Source of the DNA: PFJX01 sp964466195
Lineage (GTDB): Bacteria > Pseudomonadota > Gammaproteobacteria > Burkholderiales > Thiobacillaceae
Length of the DNA stretch: 61,599 bases
Assembly (NCBI GenBank): GCA_964466195.1
Contig: CAYXMQ010000019.1
Coordinates: 1 to 61,599 of the forward strand
Direction of reading: 5' to 3'
The notes beneath the pieces were generated by a model. It did no database searches. It had not been told where the DNA came from and saw only the letters and a list, made by a program, of their open reading frames with translations. The translations under genes were made by a program, and so were the position numbers. Within the stretch, counting starts at the first letter, position 1; the number at the start of each line of letters is the position of its first letter. Below are positions 28,220-37,838 of the stretch, piece after piece.

Positions 28220-30616
28220 ATGTCAACGAAAAAAACCCCTGTAGAGAAAAACACCTCGATTGAGGCCGCTCCCCTCCCGACGAAATCCGGCGCCCCGCGC
28301 CGCGGCCAGAAGGCGCTGCGCTGGCAGGACCCGCATCTGGACCGCGAGCGCGCCAAGTATGGCCATGCCATGCCGAGCCGCGAATTCATTCTGCAACTGG
28401 TCACCGAAGCGGACGGGCCGGTCGATAGCGAAGCATTCGCTACCCGGCTGGGCATCGAAGCGGATGAGATGGATGCGTTCTCGATCCGCCTGCGCGCCAT
28501 GCAACGCGACGGCCAGATCGTCATCAACCGGCGCGGCGCGCTGTGCCTGCCGGACAAGATCGACGTCAAGAACGGGCATGTCGAAGGCCATCAGGATGGC
28601 TTCGGCTTCTTCGTGCCGGACGACAAGTCCGGCGACATGTTCATCCATGAGAAGGAAATGCGCGGCGTGCTGCATGGCGACCGCGTCATGGTGCGCGAGC
28701 ATGGCGTCGACCGCCGCGGCCGCAAGGAAGGCAAGATCGTCGAGGTGCTGGAGCGGGTCAATAAAACCCTGGTCGGCCGGCTCTACCGCGAACGCGGCTA
28801 CCAGTGGGTGGTGGCGGAAAACCGCCGCATCAGCCAGGACATCCTGATCCCCGACCATGCCGATCTGGGCGCCTCCAACGGCCAGGTGGTGATGACGGAA
28901 ATCGTCGAGCAGCCGACCAAGCATGCGCCGCCGGTCGGCCGCGTGACCAAGATTCTGGGCAGCTATGCCGATCCGGGCATGGAAATCGAGATCGCGCTGC
29001 GCAAGCACAATTTGCCCAACGAGTTCCCGCCGGACGTGCTGGCCGTGGCCAAGAAATTGCCGAAAACCGTGACCAAGAAGGATTTGGGCGACGGCCGCGA
29101 GGACATCCGCGATTTACCCTTGGTCACCATCGACGGCGAAGACGCGCGCGACTTCGACGATGCCGTGTACTGCCAGCCGGAAGGACGCGGCTTCCGGCTG
29201 TGGGTCGCGATCGCCGACGTGTCGTATTACGTGCAACCCGGCTCGCCGCTCGACAAGGAAGGCTACGAGCGCGGCAACTCGGTGTATTTCCCGCGCCGGG
29301 TGATTCCGATGCTGCCGGAAGAAATCTCCAACGGGCTGTGCTCGCTGAATCCGGAAGTCGATCGCCTGTGCATGGTCTGCGAGATGGAAATTTCCAGTTT
29401 CGGCAACATCAAGAAACACCGTTTCTACCCTGCGGTCATGCATTCCAAGGCGCGTCTGACCTACAACCAGGTCTGGGACTGGCTCGCCGCCAATGAAGCG
29501 CCGCAAGACAAGGGCTGGGTGCTGCCGCATCTGCAGAACCTGCACAAACTGTTCAAGGTGTTGTTGAAGGCGCGTAGCAAACGCGGCGCGATCGACTTTG
29601 AAACCCTGGAAACCAAGATGCTGTTCGATGAGCACGACAAGATCGAACGCATCGTGCCGTCCAGCCGCAACGAAGCGCACAAGTTGATCGAGGAATGCAT
29701 GCTGGCGGCCAACGTCTGCGCCTCCGAATTCCTGCAGAAACGCAAACATGCCGCGCTGTATCGCGTGCATGAAGGGCCGACGCCGGAAAAACTGAAGGCG
29801 CTGCACGAGTTCCTCGGCGAGTTCGGCTTCTTCCTGACCGGCGGCGAGGATCCGCATGCCAAGGACTACGCCGAGCTGCTGGCCAAGATCAAAGGCCGCC
29901 CGGACGAGCAACTGTTGCAAACCGTGATGCTGCGATCGCTCCGGCAAGCCGTCTACACGCCGGAGAACGCCGGCCATTTCGGCCTCGCCTACGACGCCTA
30001 TACCCACTTCACCTCGCCGATCCGGCGTTATCCGGACTTGCTGGTGCATCGCGCCATCAAGGCCTGCCTGAAGAGCGAAACCTACAACCCGGGCAGCTGG
30101 GAAAGCATCGGCACGCACTGTTCGATGACCGAACGCCGCGCCGACGATGCCACCCGCGACGTGGTGGCCTGGCTGAAGTGCTTCTACATGCAGGACAAGA
30201 TCAACGAGGAATTCGACGGCGTCATTTCCGCGGTGGTCAGCTTCGGCGTGTTCGTGGCGCTGAACGAGGTGTTTGTCGAAGGCCTGGTGCATGTCACCGA
30301 ACTCGGCCAGGATTATTTCCATTTCGACGCCGCACGCCACCAGATGATGGGCGAGCGCTCCGGCCGCCGCTTCCGTCTGGGCGACAAGGTGCGCATCCGC
30401 GTCGTACAGGTCGATATCGAATCGTCCCGCATCGACTTCGCGCTGGTCGACGAGTCGGCGCCGGCCGCTTCGAAAACCAAAGCCGCCTCTGCCAAACCGT
30501 CCGCAAAACCGTCCGCAAAGCCGGCCGGCAAACCCGCTGCAAAAGCCGCTGCCAAACCCGCCGCGGCTAAGGGCAAATCCGGCGGCAAAGGGACTTCGGG
30601 CGGAGCGCGCAAATGA
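28220..30616 (+). CDS. rnr: Ribonuclease R
   Basis: 798 residues. An N-terminal winged helix-turn-helix (about 55-115) precedes cold-shock domains, then the RNB catalytic domain with IDGEDARDFDDAVYC (about 300-315) holding the Mg-binding Asp cluster. An S1 domain (about 655-740) and a Lys/Ala-rich basic tail follow. It degrades structured RNA 3' to 5' and acts in RNA quality control and rRNA turnover. Its stop overlaps rlmB by ATGA, which couples the two genes. Confidence 0.96.
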   Translation: MSTKKTPVEKNTSIEAAPLPTKSGAPRRGQKALRWQDPHLDRERAKYGHAMPSREFILQLVTEADGPVDSEAFATRLGIEADEMDAFSIRLRAMQRDGQIVINRRGALCLPDKIDVKNGHVEGHQDGFGFFVPDDKSGDMFIHEKEMRGVLHGDRVMVREHGVDRRGRKEGKIVEVLERVNKTLVGRLYRERGYQWVVAENRRISQDILIPDHADLGASNGQVVMTEIVEQPTKHAPPVGRVTKILGSYADPGMEIEIALRKHNLPNEFPPDVLAVAKKLPKTVTKKDLGDGREDIRDLPLVTIDGEDARDFDDAVYCQPEGRGFRLWVAIADVSYYVQPGSPLDKEGYERGNSVYFPRRVIPMLPEEISNGLCSLNPEVDRLCMVCEMEISSFGNIKKHRFYPAVMHSKARLTYNQVWDWLAANEAPQDKGWVLPHLQNLHKLFKVLLKARSKRGAIDFETLETKMLFDEHDKIERIVPSSRNEAHKLIEECMLAANVCASEFLQKRKHAALYRVHEGPTPEKLKALHEFLGEFGFFLTGGEDPHAKDYAELLAKIKGRPDEQLLQTVMLRSLRQAVYTPENAGHFGLAYDAYTHFTSPIRRYPDLLVHRAIKACLKSETYNPGSWESIGTHCSMTERRADDATRDVVAWLKCFYMQDKINEEFDGVISAVVSFGVFVALNEVFVEGLVHVTELGQDYFHFDAARHQMMGERSGRRFRLGDKVRIRVVQVDIESSRIDFALVDESAPAASKTKAASAKPSAKPSAKPAGKPAAKAAAKPAAAKGKSGGKGTSGGARK

Positions 30617-31353
30617 GCCAGCGCATGCTGATCCACGGCTTCCACGCCATCATCGCCCGCTTGCGCCACCATCCGGAAAGCATCCAGGCCATCTATCTCG
30701 ATCAGGCCCGGCGCGACAAACGCGCCAAGGACCTGATCAAGGTCGCGGCCGAGCGCAATGTACGCGTGGTGCTGGCCGACGGCGCCCGGGTCGAGGAAAT
30801 GGCGCGCGGCAAGTCGCAAGGCGTGGTCGCTTCCGCCGACCCGATTCAACTGGCGCGCGATGTCGACGAAGTGCTGGAAGACCTCAACGAACCGGCTCTG
30901 TTGCTGGTTCTGGATGGCGTCACCGATCCGCACAATCTGGGCGCCTGCCTGCGCAGCGCCGATGCTTTCGGCGTGCATGCCGTGATTGCGCCGAAAGACC
31001 GCGCCGCCGGCTTGAGCGCGGTGGCCATGAAAGCCGCCAGCGGCGCGGCGGAGTCGGTGCCGTACATCACCGTCACCAACCTCGCCCGCACGCTGCGCGA
31101 GCTGAAAGACCGGAACATCCTGATCATCGGCACCGACGACGAAGCGCCCGGCACGCTGATGGATGCCGATTTCTCCGGCCCGGCCGCACTGATACTGGGC
31201 GCCGAGGGCGCCGGCATGCGCCGTCTGACGCGGGAGCATTGCGATCTGCTGGTGCGCATCCCGATGTACGGCCAGGTCGAAAGCCTCAACGTTTCGGTCT
31301 CCGCCGGCGTCTGCCTATACGAGGCGCGGCGGCAACGTACTCTGGCGGGCTGA
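30613..31353 (+). CDS. rlmB: 23S rRNA (guanosine-2'-O)-methyltransferase RlmB
   Basis: 246 residues. The N-terminal substrate-binding domain (GFHAIIARLRHHPESI) precedes a SPOUT domain with motif 1 NLGACLRSADAFG, motif 2 LGAEGAGMRRLT and motif 3 IPMYGQVESLNVSVSAGV, the knot that binds S-adenosylmethionine. It methylates G2251 in the peptidyl-transferase loop. Overlap with rnr by ATGA is the common arrangement. Confidence 0.95.
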   Translation: MSQRMLIHGFHAIIARLRHHPESIQAIYLDQARRDKRAKDLIKVAAERNVRVVLADGARVEEMARGKSQGVVASADPIQLARDVDEVLEDLNEPALLLVLDGVTDPHNLGACLRSADAFGVHAVIAPKDRAAGLSAVAMKAASGAAESVPYITVTNLARTLRELKDRNILIIGTDDEAPGTLMDADFSGPAALILGAEGAGMRRLTREHCDLLVRIPMYGQVESLNVSVSAGVCLYEARRQRTLAG

Positions 31354-31354
31354 G

Positions 31355-31921
31355 ATGGACGCCGCCCCGCTCACCGCCAAGCATGCCTGGGCTCTGTTCA
31401 ACGAGGCCGAACTGCTGCATGGCGCGACCGAGATCGAACTCACGCTGGATCACCTCGCCAGCCGGATTTCCGATGCCATGGCCGAGTCTTTTCCCATTGC
31501 GCTCTGCGTGATGGGCGGCGCGGTCGTGTTCGCCGGCAAACTGCTGCCGCGCCTGGGGTTTCCGCTCGAATTCGATTACCTGCACGCCAGCCGCTACCGC
31601 AACGGCACCCGCGGCGGCGAAATCGAGTGGAGCGTGCTGCCGCGCAAGAACCTGCAAGGCCGCGTGGTGTTGTTGCTGGACGACATCCTCGACGAAGGCC
31701 ACACGCTGGCCGCCGCCAAGAAGCGCCTGCTCGAACTCGGCGCGGCCGAAGTCAAGATCGCCGTGCTGGCCGACAAGCATATCGGCCGCCCGAAGCCGAT
31801 CAGCGCCGATTTCGTCGGCCTGCACCTGCCCGACCGCTACGTCTTCGGCATGGGCATGGACGCCTATGGCCTCTGGCGCAACCTGCCGGCCATCTACGCT
31901 CTCAAGGAGAACGCATGTTAG
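31355..31921 (+). CDS. hpt: Hypoxanthine-guanine phosphoribosyltransferase
   Basis: 188 residues. CVMGGAVVFAG and the PRPP-binding loop VVLLLDDILDEGHTL are clear. DRYVFGMGMDAYGLWRNLPAIYAL is the C-terminal family signature (keys: FGMGMD, WRNLP). It salvages hypoxanthine/guanine to IMP/GMP. It begins one base after the rlmB stop and overlaps mtnP by seven bases, fitting a purine-salvage pair. Confidence 0.9.
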   Translation: MDAAPLTAKHAWALFNEAELLHGATEIELTLDHLASRISDAMAESFPIALCVMGGAVVFAGKLLPRLGFPLEFDYLHASRYRNGTRGGEIEWSVLPRKNLQGRVVLLLDDILDEGHTLAAAKKRLLELGAAEVKIAVLADKHIGRPKPISADFVGLHLPDRYVFGMGMDAYGLWRNLPAIYALKENAC

Positions 31922-32700
31922 GCATCATTGGCGGCTCCGGCCTGACCAAACTCCCCGGCCTGTCCATCACCCACCGGCAAGTCATTCGCACGCCGTTCGG
32001 CGAGCCGTCCGGCCCGCTTACCTTCGGCGATCTCGACGGCCATCCGGTGGTATTCATGGCGCGCCACGGCTACGGCCATACCATCCCGCCGCATCTGGTC
32101 AATTACCGCGCCAACCTGTGGGCGCTGCACGAGCAGAAAGTCAGCCATGTCGTCTCGGTCGCCACGGTCGGCGGCATCCATCCCGACCTGAAGCCGGGCG
32201 ATATCTGCGTGCCGGATCAGATCATCGACTACACGCATGGCCGCGAAACCACCTTCACCGAGTACAACGGCAAGCCGGTCACGCATCTGGACTTCACCTG
32301 GCCGTATTGCGAAGACATGCGCCAACGCTGCATGCAAGCCCTGCAGCACGCCGGCGAAGCCTTCATGGCCGGCGGCGTGTACGGCGCCGTGCAAGGCCCG
32401 CGCCTGGAAACCAAAGCGGAAATCGACCGTCTGGCGCGCGATTTCGTCGATATGGTCGGCATGACCGGCATGCCGGAAGCCTATCTGGCGCGCGAAATCG
32501 GCCTTTGTTACGCCGCCATCGCGGTCTCGGTGAACTGGGCGGCGGGACGCGGCGACAGCGCGGCGGGCATTTCCTCGGAAGCCATCGAAAAAACGCTGAA
32601 CGAGGTCGTCGGACGCATGCGCGGCGTGCTGAAGAATCTGGCCTGCATGGATTACGGCGCGGCTCGCAGCAGCAACGCGAATGGAGCCTGTGCGCTCTGA
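31915..32700 (+). CDS. mtnP: S-methyl-5'-thioinosine/thioadenosine phosphorylase
   Basis: 261 residues from ATG 31915, preceded by AAGGAG. GIIGGSGL binds phosphate. The MTAP family landmarks MARHGYGHTIPPH, NYRANLWAL and MTGMPEAYLAREIG are present. The product feeds methylthioadenosine salvage; the neighbouring hpt could use hypoxanthine released if the substrate is methylthioinosine, as in the Pseudomonas-type enzyme. Which nucleoside it prefers cannot be read with certainty. Confidence 0.88.
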   Translation: MLGIIGGSGLTKLPGLSITHRQVIRTPFGEPSGPLTFGDLDGHPVVFMARHGYGHTIPPHLVNYRANLWALHEQKVSHVVSVATVGGIHPDLKPGDICVPDQIIDYTHGRETTFTEYNGKPVTHLDFTWPYCEDMRQRCMQALQHAGEAFMAGGVYGAVQGPRLETKAEIDRLARDFVDMVGMTGMPEAYLAREIGLCYAAIAVSVNWAAGRGDSAAGISSEAIEKTLNEVVGRMRGVLKNLACMDYGAARSSNANGACAL

Positions 32701-32731
32701 CGCGCGCTAGCTCGGCCCCGGGTCAAGCGCC

Positions 32732-34927
32732 TCAGCCGATCGCCCGGCTCTGCTGCCGCCGCCGATAAGCAGCCAGCGCCGGCCAGATCAGCGCTGCGAG
32801 CAGCAGCAGCGTCACCCCGAGCGGCCACCATACCGGCCGATTCCATTCAGCCTGATAGGCGCCGCGTGCGGCGGCGTCGATGCGGCGGTACTTGAGCAGG
32901 TTGTGCGCCATCAGGTTGGGCTTGGCGTTCTTCACCCAGCCGTGGCGCAGGCCGAAGCTTTTGGGATGAAAGGCATAGACCCAGGGCGCATCCTCGCGCG
33001 CCAATTGGACCATCTGGTCGATCACCGCCTGGCGTTGCGGGCCGTTGTCCATGTCCTTCATGCGCTCGAACAGGCGGTCGAATTCAGGATTCTGGTAGTT
33101 GGCCGCGTTCTCGCCGCCGCCGCCGCCCGCCCCCGCGACCTTCCTGTTGGGGCCGTAGAGCAGGAACAGGAAGTTTTCCGGGTCGGGGTAATCGGCGTTC
33201 CAGCCCCATTCGAAAATCTGCGCGCTGCCCTTGCTCATCTTGTCCTGAAAACGGTTGTAGTCGGTGGCGCGGATGACCAACTGGATGTCCAGCTTGGCGA
33301 ACTGCTTGCGAAACCAGTCCATGCGGCTTTTGGCTTCCGGTCCGCTCGCGGCGGTGTCGAAATACAACGTCAACGGCTGCCCACTGGCGGCATCGCGCCC
33401 GTTGGGATAGCCGGCCGCGGCAAGCAGCTGGCGGGCCTCGGCCAATGTCCGCCGCTGCACCTTGCCGTCGCGCCACTGGAACACCTGCGGATTGATCCCC
33501 GCCTCGCCTTCGCGATAACCGAAGATGCCCGGCGGCAACGGCCCCTGCCCGATCAGGCCGCGGCCGTTCAGGAATATGGAAATGAATTCGTCATAGTCGA
33601 TCGCAATCGACAGGGCCTGGCGCAGTTTGCGCGCCCGCGGCGACAAGCCGCCCACCACCGGGTCGAGCATGTTGAAGCCCATGTAGCTCAGCGACGGCCG
33701 CGCCGCCGTGGACAGCTGGATGCCGCGCCGGCGCATGTCCGGGGTCAAATCCGGCTCGCCGTCGGCATTCATCCGGATAGCCTGATCGAAACTGTCGGAA
33801 CTCACGCCGGAGGCGTCGTAATAGCCCTGCAGGAACTTGTTCCAGTACGGCACATCCTCCTTTTCCAGCGAGTAAATCACCGTGTCCACCAGCGGCAAAC
33901 GCTGGCCGGCATCGCGCAGCAGGCCGGCTTCGGCGTCGCCGGGATCGCCTTCGGACGGGTAGAAATCGTCGCGGTAATGCGGATTCTTCTGCAAGCGCAT
34001 GACGCGGTTGGGATCGTTCTCGGCCAGATAGAAAGCGCCCGTCCCCACCGGCTGCCAATCGAGCGTGAAATTCCGCTCCGCCATACCCGGCTGGCGATAG
34101 AAGCGTTCCGCCTCTTCCGGCACCGGCGCGAAGAACGGCATGCCCAGCCAGTACGTGAACTGCGGATATTTGCCCTTGATGCGGATGCGGTAGGTGGTGG
34201 CGTCGACGACATACGCGCCGGGAAAGTCGAATTTTGCGATATCGAGGTAGGCGTCTTTCGGCTGTTCCTTGGCCGCCTTGGCCAAACTCTGGGCCAAATC
34301 CTTCAGGCCGACGATGTAGTCCGCCATCAAGCCGAGGATCGGCGACTGCACGCGCGGATGCGCCAGGCGGCGGATCTGATAGACGTAATCGGCGGCAGTC
34401 AGCTCGCGCGTGCCGGTCTCGGTGAAATCCTCGAAGCGGTCGATGCGGTCCAGCTCGTCCTGCCGAATCGGCACGTAACGCGGCTTGCCCTGGGCATCTT
34501 TGGCGAAACTCGGGTGCGGCTGATAGCGTATCCCCGGCTTGATGCGTATCTCGTATTCGGACAGCGCGATCTTCGCCGCCGCGGCGTCGGCCGGCAGCTC
34601 ACGCCCCTGGGCGTCGAAATAGCGCACCGTCGGCATTGCAGCGGCGGTCTGCGGCTCCAGCTGATAGGGCCGCTTCAGATAGTGGTACTGCAACGGCGGC
34701 TCGTAGATGTTGCCGAGAAAGACGTACTCGTTCTCGCTGTACGAGCGCGCCGGATCAAGATGCTTCGGACGCTCGCCAAATGCGGAATAGAGTATGGCTT
34801 TGCCGGCATTCGCCTCGCCATCCGGATAAGGACTGTTGAGCGGCTGCGAACAGCCGGCGAACAGCGCACCGACCATTGGCAGCCAGAGCAGGATCGACAA
34901 ACGCCGAACGGTACGGGCTATCAACAT
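32732..34927 (-). CDS. Peptide/nickel-type ABC transporter substrate-binding lipoprotein (family 5), orphan
   Basis: 731 residues. Lipobox GALFAGC (Cys26). The SBP_bac_5 fold is shown by RPKHLDPARSYS, NIYEPPLQYHY, PVGTGAFYLAENDPN and RQALSIAIDYDEF. The C-terminus adds one predicted membrane helix (WWPLGVTLLLLAALIWPAL) and a basic tail, which is unusual for a lipid-anchored binding protein. It should capture oligopeptides or similar ligands in the periplasm. No permease or ATPase gene is adjacent: the 3' side is convergent mtnP and the 5' side is purA. Confidence 0.85.
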   Translation of the reverse strand: MLIARTVRRLSILLWLPMVGALFAGCSQPLNSPYPDGEANAGKAILYSAFGERPKHLDPARSYSENEYVFLGNIYEPPLQYHYLKRPYQLEPQTAAAMPTVRYFDAQGRELPADAAAAKIALSEYEIRIKPGIRYQPHPSFAKDAQGKPRYVPIRQDELDRIDRFEDFTETGTRELTAADYVYQIRRLAHPRVQSPILGLMADYIVGLKDLAQSLAKAAKEQPKDAYLDIAKFDFPGAYVVDATTYRIRIKGKYPQFTYWLGMPFFAPVPEEAERFYRQPGMAERNFTLDWQPVGTGAFYLAENDPNRVMRLQKNPHYRDDFYPSEGDPGDAEAGLLRDAGQRLPLVDTVIYSLEKEDVPYWNKFLQGYYDASGVSSDSFDQAIRMNADGEPDLTPDMRRRGIQLSTAARPSLSYMGFNMLDPVVGGLSPRARKLRQALSIAIDYDEFISIFLNGRGLIGQGPLPPGIFGYREGEAGINPQVFQWRDGKVQRRTLAEARQLLAAAGYPNGRDAASGQPLTLYFDTAASGPEAKSRMDWFRKQFAKLDIQLVIRATDYNRFQDKMSKGSAQIFEWGWNADYPDPENFLFLLYGPNRKVAGAGGGGGENAANYQNPEFDRLFERMKDMDNGPQRQAVIDQMVQLAREDAPWVYAFHPKSFGLRHGWVKNAKPNLMAHNLLKYRRIDAAARGAYQAEWNRPVWWPLGVTLLLLAALIWPALAAYRRRQQSRAIG

Positions 34928-35089
34928 GGCCGCAACATGGCCGTTGTGAGGACCGCCGCGTCGCCGATTCCGGCATGCCCGCTGTTGCCGGTCACCGGTT
35001 CGGCCGGAGCCGGCGTATTGGCGCTGGACATCAGGCCAGGCCGCAGCAGTCGCAACGCTTAAACATCCCCACTCCGGGCTGACGCGGCC

Positions 35090-36382
35090 TTACTCGAACG
35101 GATGCCGGCGCACGATGGTTTCGGAGCGGTCCGGGCCGGTGGAGATGATGTCGGCGGGAACGCCGCACAGCTCTTCCATGCGCTTCAGATAGGACTGGGC
35201 GTTGGCGGGCAGTTGCTCGAAGGTCTTCACGCCGACCGTGGTTTGCGTCCAGCCGGGATGGTCTTCGTAGATCGGTTCGCAATCGGCGAGCATTTCGCTG
35301 CCTACCGGCAGGATGTCGCAGACTTCGCCTTCCAGCTTGTAGCCGGTGCAGATGCGGATGGTGTCCATGCCGTCGAGCACGTCGAGCTTGGTGACGCACA
35401 TGCCGGTGAGGCCGTTGATCTGGATCGAGCGCTTCAGCGCGGCCGCGTCGAACCAGCCGCAGCGGCGGGCGCGGCCGGTGGTGGCGCCGACTTCGTGGCC
35501 CTTCTCGGCGAGCCAGCGGCCGTTGTCGTCGAACAGCTCGGTGGGGAACGGGCCGGAACCGACGCGGGTGGTGTAGGCCTTGGTGATGCCGAGGATGTAG
35601 TGCATCGCGGACGGGCCCATGCCGGAACCGGTGGAGGCGCCGCCGGCCGTGCAGTTGCTGGAGGTGACGAACGGGTAGGTGCCGTGGTCGATGTCCAGCA
35701 GCGTGCCCTGTGCGCCTTCGAACAGCAGGTTTTCACCGCGCTTGTTGGCATCGTAGAGCTGGCGCGGCACGTCGCCGATCATCGGCTTGATGCGCTCGGC
35801 CAACTCCATCGCCTGGTCGAGCGATTTGGCGAAATCGACGGTTTCCCATTTGAAGTAATGCTTCAGCACGTAGTTGTGATAGTCGAGCACTTCGCCCAGC
35901 TTGGCGGCGAAGCGTTCGCGGTGCAGCAGATCCTGCACGCGGATGGCGCGGCGGGCGATCTTGTCTTCGTAGGCCGGGCCGATGCCGCGGCCGGTGGTGC
36001 CGATCTTGCCGGCGCCTTTGGCGGCTTCGCGCGCCTGGTCGAGCGCGATATGGTGCGGCAGGATCAACGGGCAGGCTTCGGAAATGGTCATCCGGCTGGC
36101 GACGTCGATGCCGTTGCGCTCCAGCATTTCGACTTCTTCCATCAACGCTTCCGGCGAGACGACGACGCCGTTGCCGATGTAGCAACGCACGTTGTCGCGC
36201 AGGATGCCGGACGGAATCAAATGCAGCACGGTCTTCTTGCCTTCGATCACCAAAGTATGGCCGGCGTTATGGCCGCCCTGGAAACGCACCACGCCCTGGG
36301 CGCGGTCGGTCAGCCAATCGACGATCTTGCCCTTGCCTTCATCACCCCACTGGGTGCCGATTACCACGACGTTCTTGCTCAT
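35090..36382 (-). CDS. purA: Adenylosuccinate synthetase
   Basis: 430 residues, the normal length. GTQWGDEGKGKIVDWL is the GTP-binding loop with catalytic Asp; GGHNAGHT contains the catalytic His. GTTGRGIGPAYEDK, and TGRARRCGWFD near the C-terminal third, are family signatures. It joins IMP and Asp using GTP in AMP synthesis. It lies downstream of hisZ on the same strand, as in many betaproteobacteria. Confidence 0.96.
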   Translation of the reverse strand: MSKNVVVIGTQWGDEGKGKIVDWLTDRAQGVVRFQGGHNAGHTLVIEGKKTVLHLIPSGILRDNVRCYIGNGVVVSPEALMEEVEMLERNGIDVASRMTISEACPLILPHHIALDQAREAAKGAGKIGTTGRGIGPAYEDKIARRAIRVQDLLHRERFAAKLGEVLDYHNYVLKHYFKWETVDFAKSLDQAMELAERIKPMIGDVPRQLYDANKRGENLLFEGAQGTLLDIDHGTYPFVTSSNCTAGGASTGSGMGPSAMHYILGITKAYTTRVGSGPFPTELFDDNGRWLAEKGHEVGATTGRARRCGWFDAAALKRSIQINGLTGMCVTKLDVLDGMDTIRICTGYKLEGEVCDILPVGSEMLADCEPIYEDHPGWTQTTVGVKTFEQLPANAQSYLKRMEELCGVPADIISTGPDRSETIVRRHPFE

Positions 36383-36457
36383 GTTCGATCCCTTGAAAGA
36401 TAACCAAAGCAGGCCGGTTCCAGCGCCTGGGTGCGCCGTCGCCCGACCCGCAAAAAC

Positions 36458-37612
36458 CTATTGCACGATCCAGTCCGTTCCCGCCTTCACCAACAACCGG
36501 TCGCAGCCCTGTTCCTGACCCTGCGCAGCCGTCCCGGGCAATTCGACGACGACCCGTTCGCCGGCCGCGCGCAGTTCGGCGATCCGGGCGCGCAAGGCCG
36601 CATCGTCCGCGCGGGGGGCCAAAATGCCGCCGCGTGCAGCAGGCGCGGCCAAACAATCGAGAATCTGACGCAAGTCGAGCGAAAAGCCGGTCGCCGGACG
36701 ACTGCGCCCGAATACGCTGCCGGCGCCGTCGTAACGACCGCCTAGAGCGACCGCGCTGGCCTGGCCGCCGGCGTAGGCGGCGAAGGTGGCGCCATTGTGG
36801 TAGCCATCACCGCGCAAATCGGAGAGATCGACCGCAACACTGATACGGCCGAAGGCCATGCCGCTGCTGAGCAGCTGTTCGAGTTCGGCCAGGGCCTTGG
36901 CGATATCGGGTTGCGCGGGCAACACAGCGCGCGCACGTGCGAGTGCGGAGGCATCGCCGTACAAGCCGGGCAGTTGCCGGAACGCCGCTTGCCAGGGCGC
37001 GGCGAGATCGGCGCTGAGCGCTTCGACTTCCGGCACGTCCTTGCCGCGCAGCGCGGCATAGAGGGCGGCGGCCCGCTCTTCATTCAATTGGGCGCCGGCT
37101 GCCAACGCGTGGAACAGACCGGCGTGCCCCAGGCTCAGGCGCGCATCGGGAACGCCGGCGCTCGCCAGGGCGGCCAACAAAAGCTCCTGGATTTCCAGAT
37201 CGGCTTCGATGCCGGCATGGCCGAACAGTTCGGCGCCAAGCTGGAAGGGTTCGCGGCTGGACAGGTAATCGCCCGGCTTGGTGCGCAGCACCGGACCGGC
37301 ATAGCACAATCGAGTGGCGCCCTCATGGTTGATCAGGTGCGCGTCGATGCGTGCGGCCTGCGGCGTCATGTCGGCGCGTATGCCGAGCATGCGGCCGGAC
37401 AGGCCGTCGACGACCTTGTAGGTTTTCAGGTCGAGATCGCGCGCGGCGCCGGTGAGCAGGGAATCGAGGTATTCCACCAGCGGCGGATAGACCAGGTCGT
37501 AGCCATAGCTGTCGAACAGGTCGAGCAAACGGCGACGCAAAGCTTCGGCCTGCCGGGCATAGGGTGGCAGGATGTCTTCGACGTATTCAGGGAGGAGCCA
37601 GGCGGGAGGCAT
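36458..37612 (-). CDS. hisZ: ATP phosphoribosyltransferase regulatory subunit HisZ
   Basis: 384 residues. It resembles a histidyl-tRNA synthetase catalytic domain without the anticodon-binding part: LPPYARQAEALRRRLLDLF, YDLVYPPLVEYLDSLL, and motif 2-like AARIDAHLINHEGATRLCYAG (in part). It partners a short HisG in the first step of histidine synthesis; hisG is not in this window. It is located between DUF2065 and purA. Confidence 0.92.
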   Translation of the reverse strand: MPPAWLLPEYVEDILPPYARQAEALRRRLLDLFDSYGYDLVYPPLVEYLDSLLTGAARDLDLKTYKVVDGLSGRMLGIRADMTPQAARIDAHLINHEGATRLCYAGPVLRTKPGDYLSSREPFQLGAELFGHAGIEADLEIQELLLAALASAGVPDARLSLGHAGLFHALAAGAQLNEERAAALYAALRGKDVPEVEALSADLAAPWQAAFRQLPGLYGDASALARARAVLPAQPDIAKALAELEQLLSSGMAFGRISVAVDLSDLRGDGYHNGATFAAYAGGQASAVALGGRYDGAGSVFGRSRPATGFSLDLRQILDCLAAPAARGGILAPRADDAALRARIAELRAAGERVVVELPGTAAQGQEQGCDRLLVKAGTDWIVQ

Positions 37613-37619
37613 TGGTAAT

Positions 37620-37811
37620 CTATTGAGTCAGAAACAAAAGCAGCAAGCCGGCCAGCATGGAAGCCAGGCCCATGAAACGCAACTGGCCGTCGCTGAACTG
37701 GATCATGCGGGTAAAGGCTTCACGCCAGGCCGCCGGCGACAGAAAAGGCAGCACGCCTTCCATGACCAACATCAGCGCCAACGCGGGCAAGAAGAGGTCG
37801 CCCAGACTCAC
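37620..37811 (-). CDS. DUF2065 small membrane protein (YjeT-like)
   Basis: 63 residues with two membrane helices (LFLPALALMLVMEGVLPFL and LRFMGLASMLAGLLLLFL). PAAWREAF between them is the family signature. It sits between hflC and hisZ, seven bases before the latter, as is usual. Function unknown; inner membrane. Confidence 0.88.
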   Translation of the reverse strand: MSLGDLFLPALALMLVMEGVLPFLSPAAWREAFTRMIQFSDGQLRFMGLASMLAGLLLLFLTQ

Positions 37812-37838
37812 GTCAGCTCGCCCAGCATGTTTGCCGTG

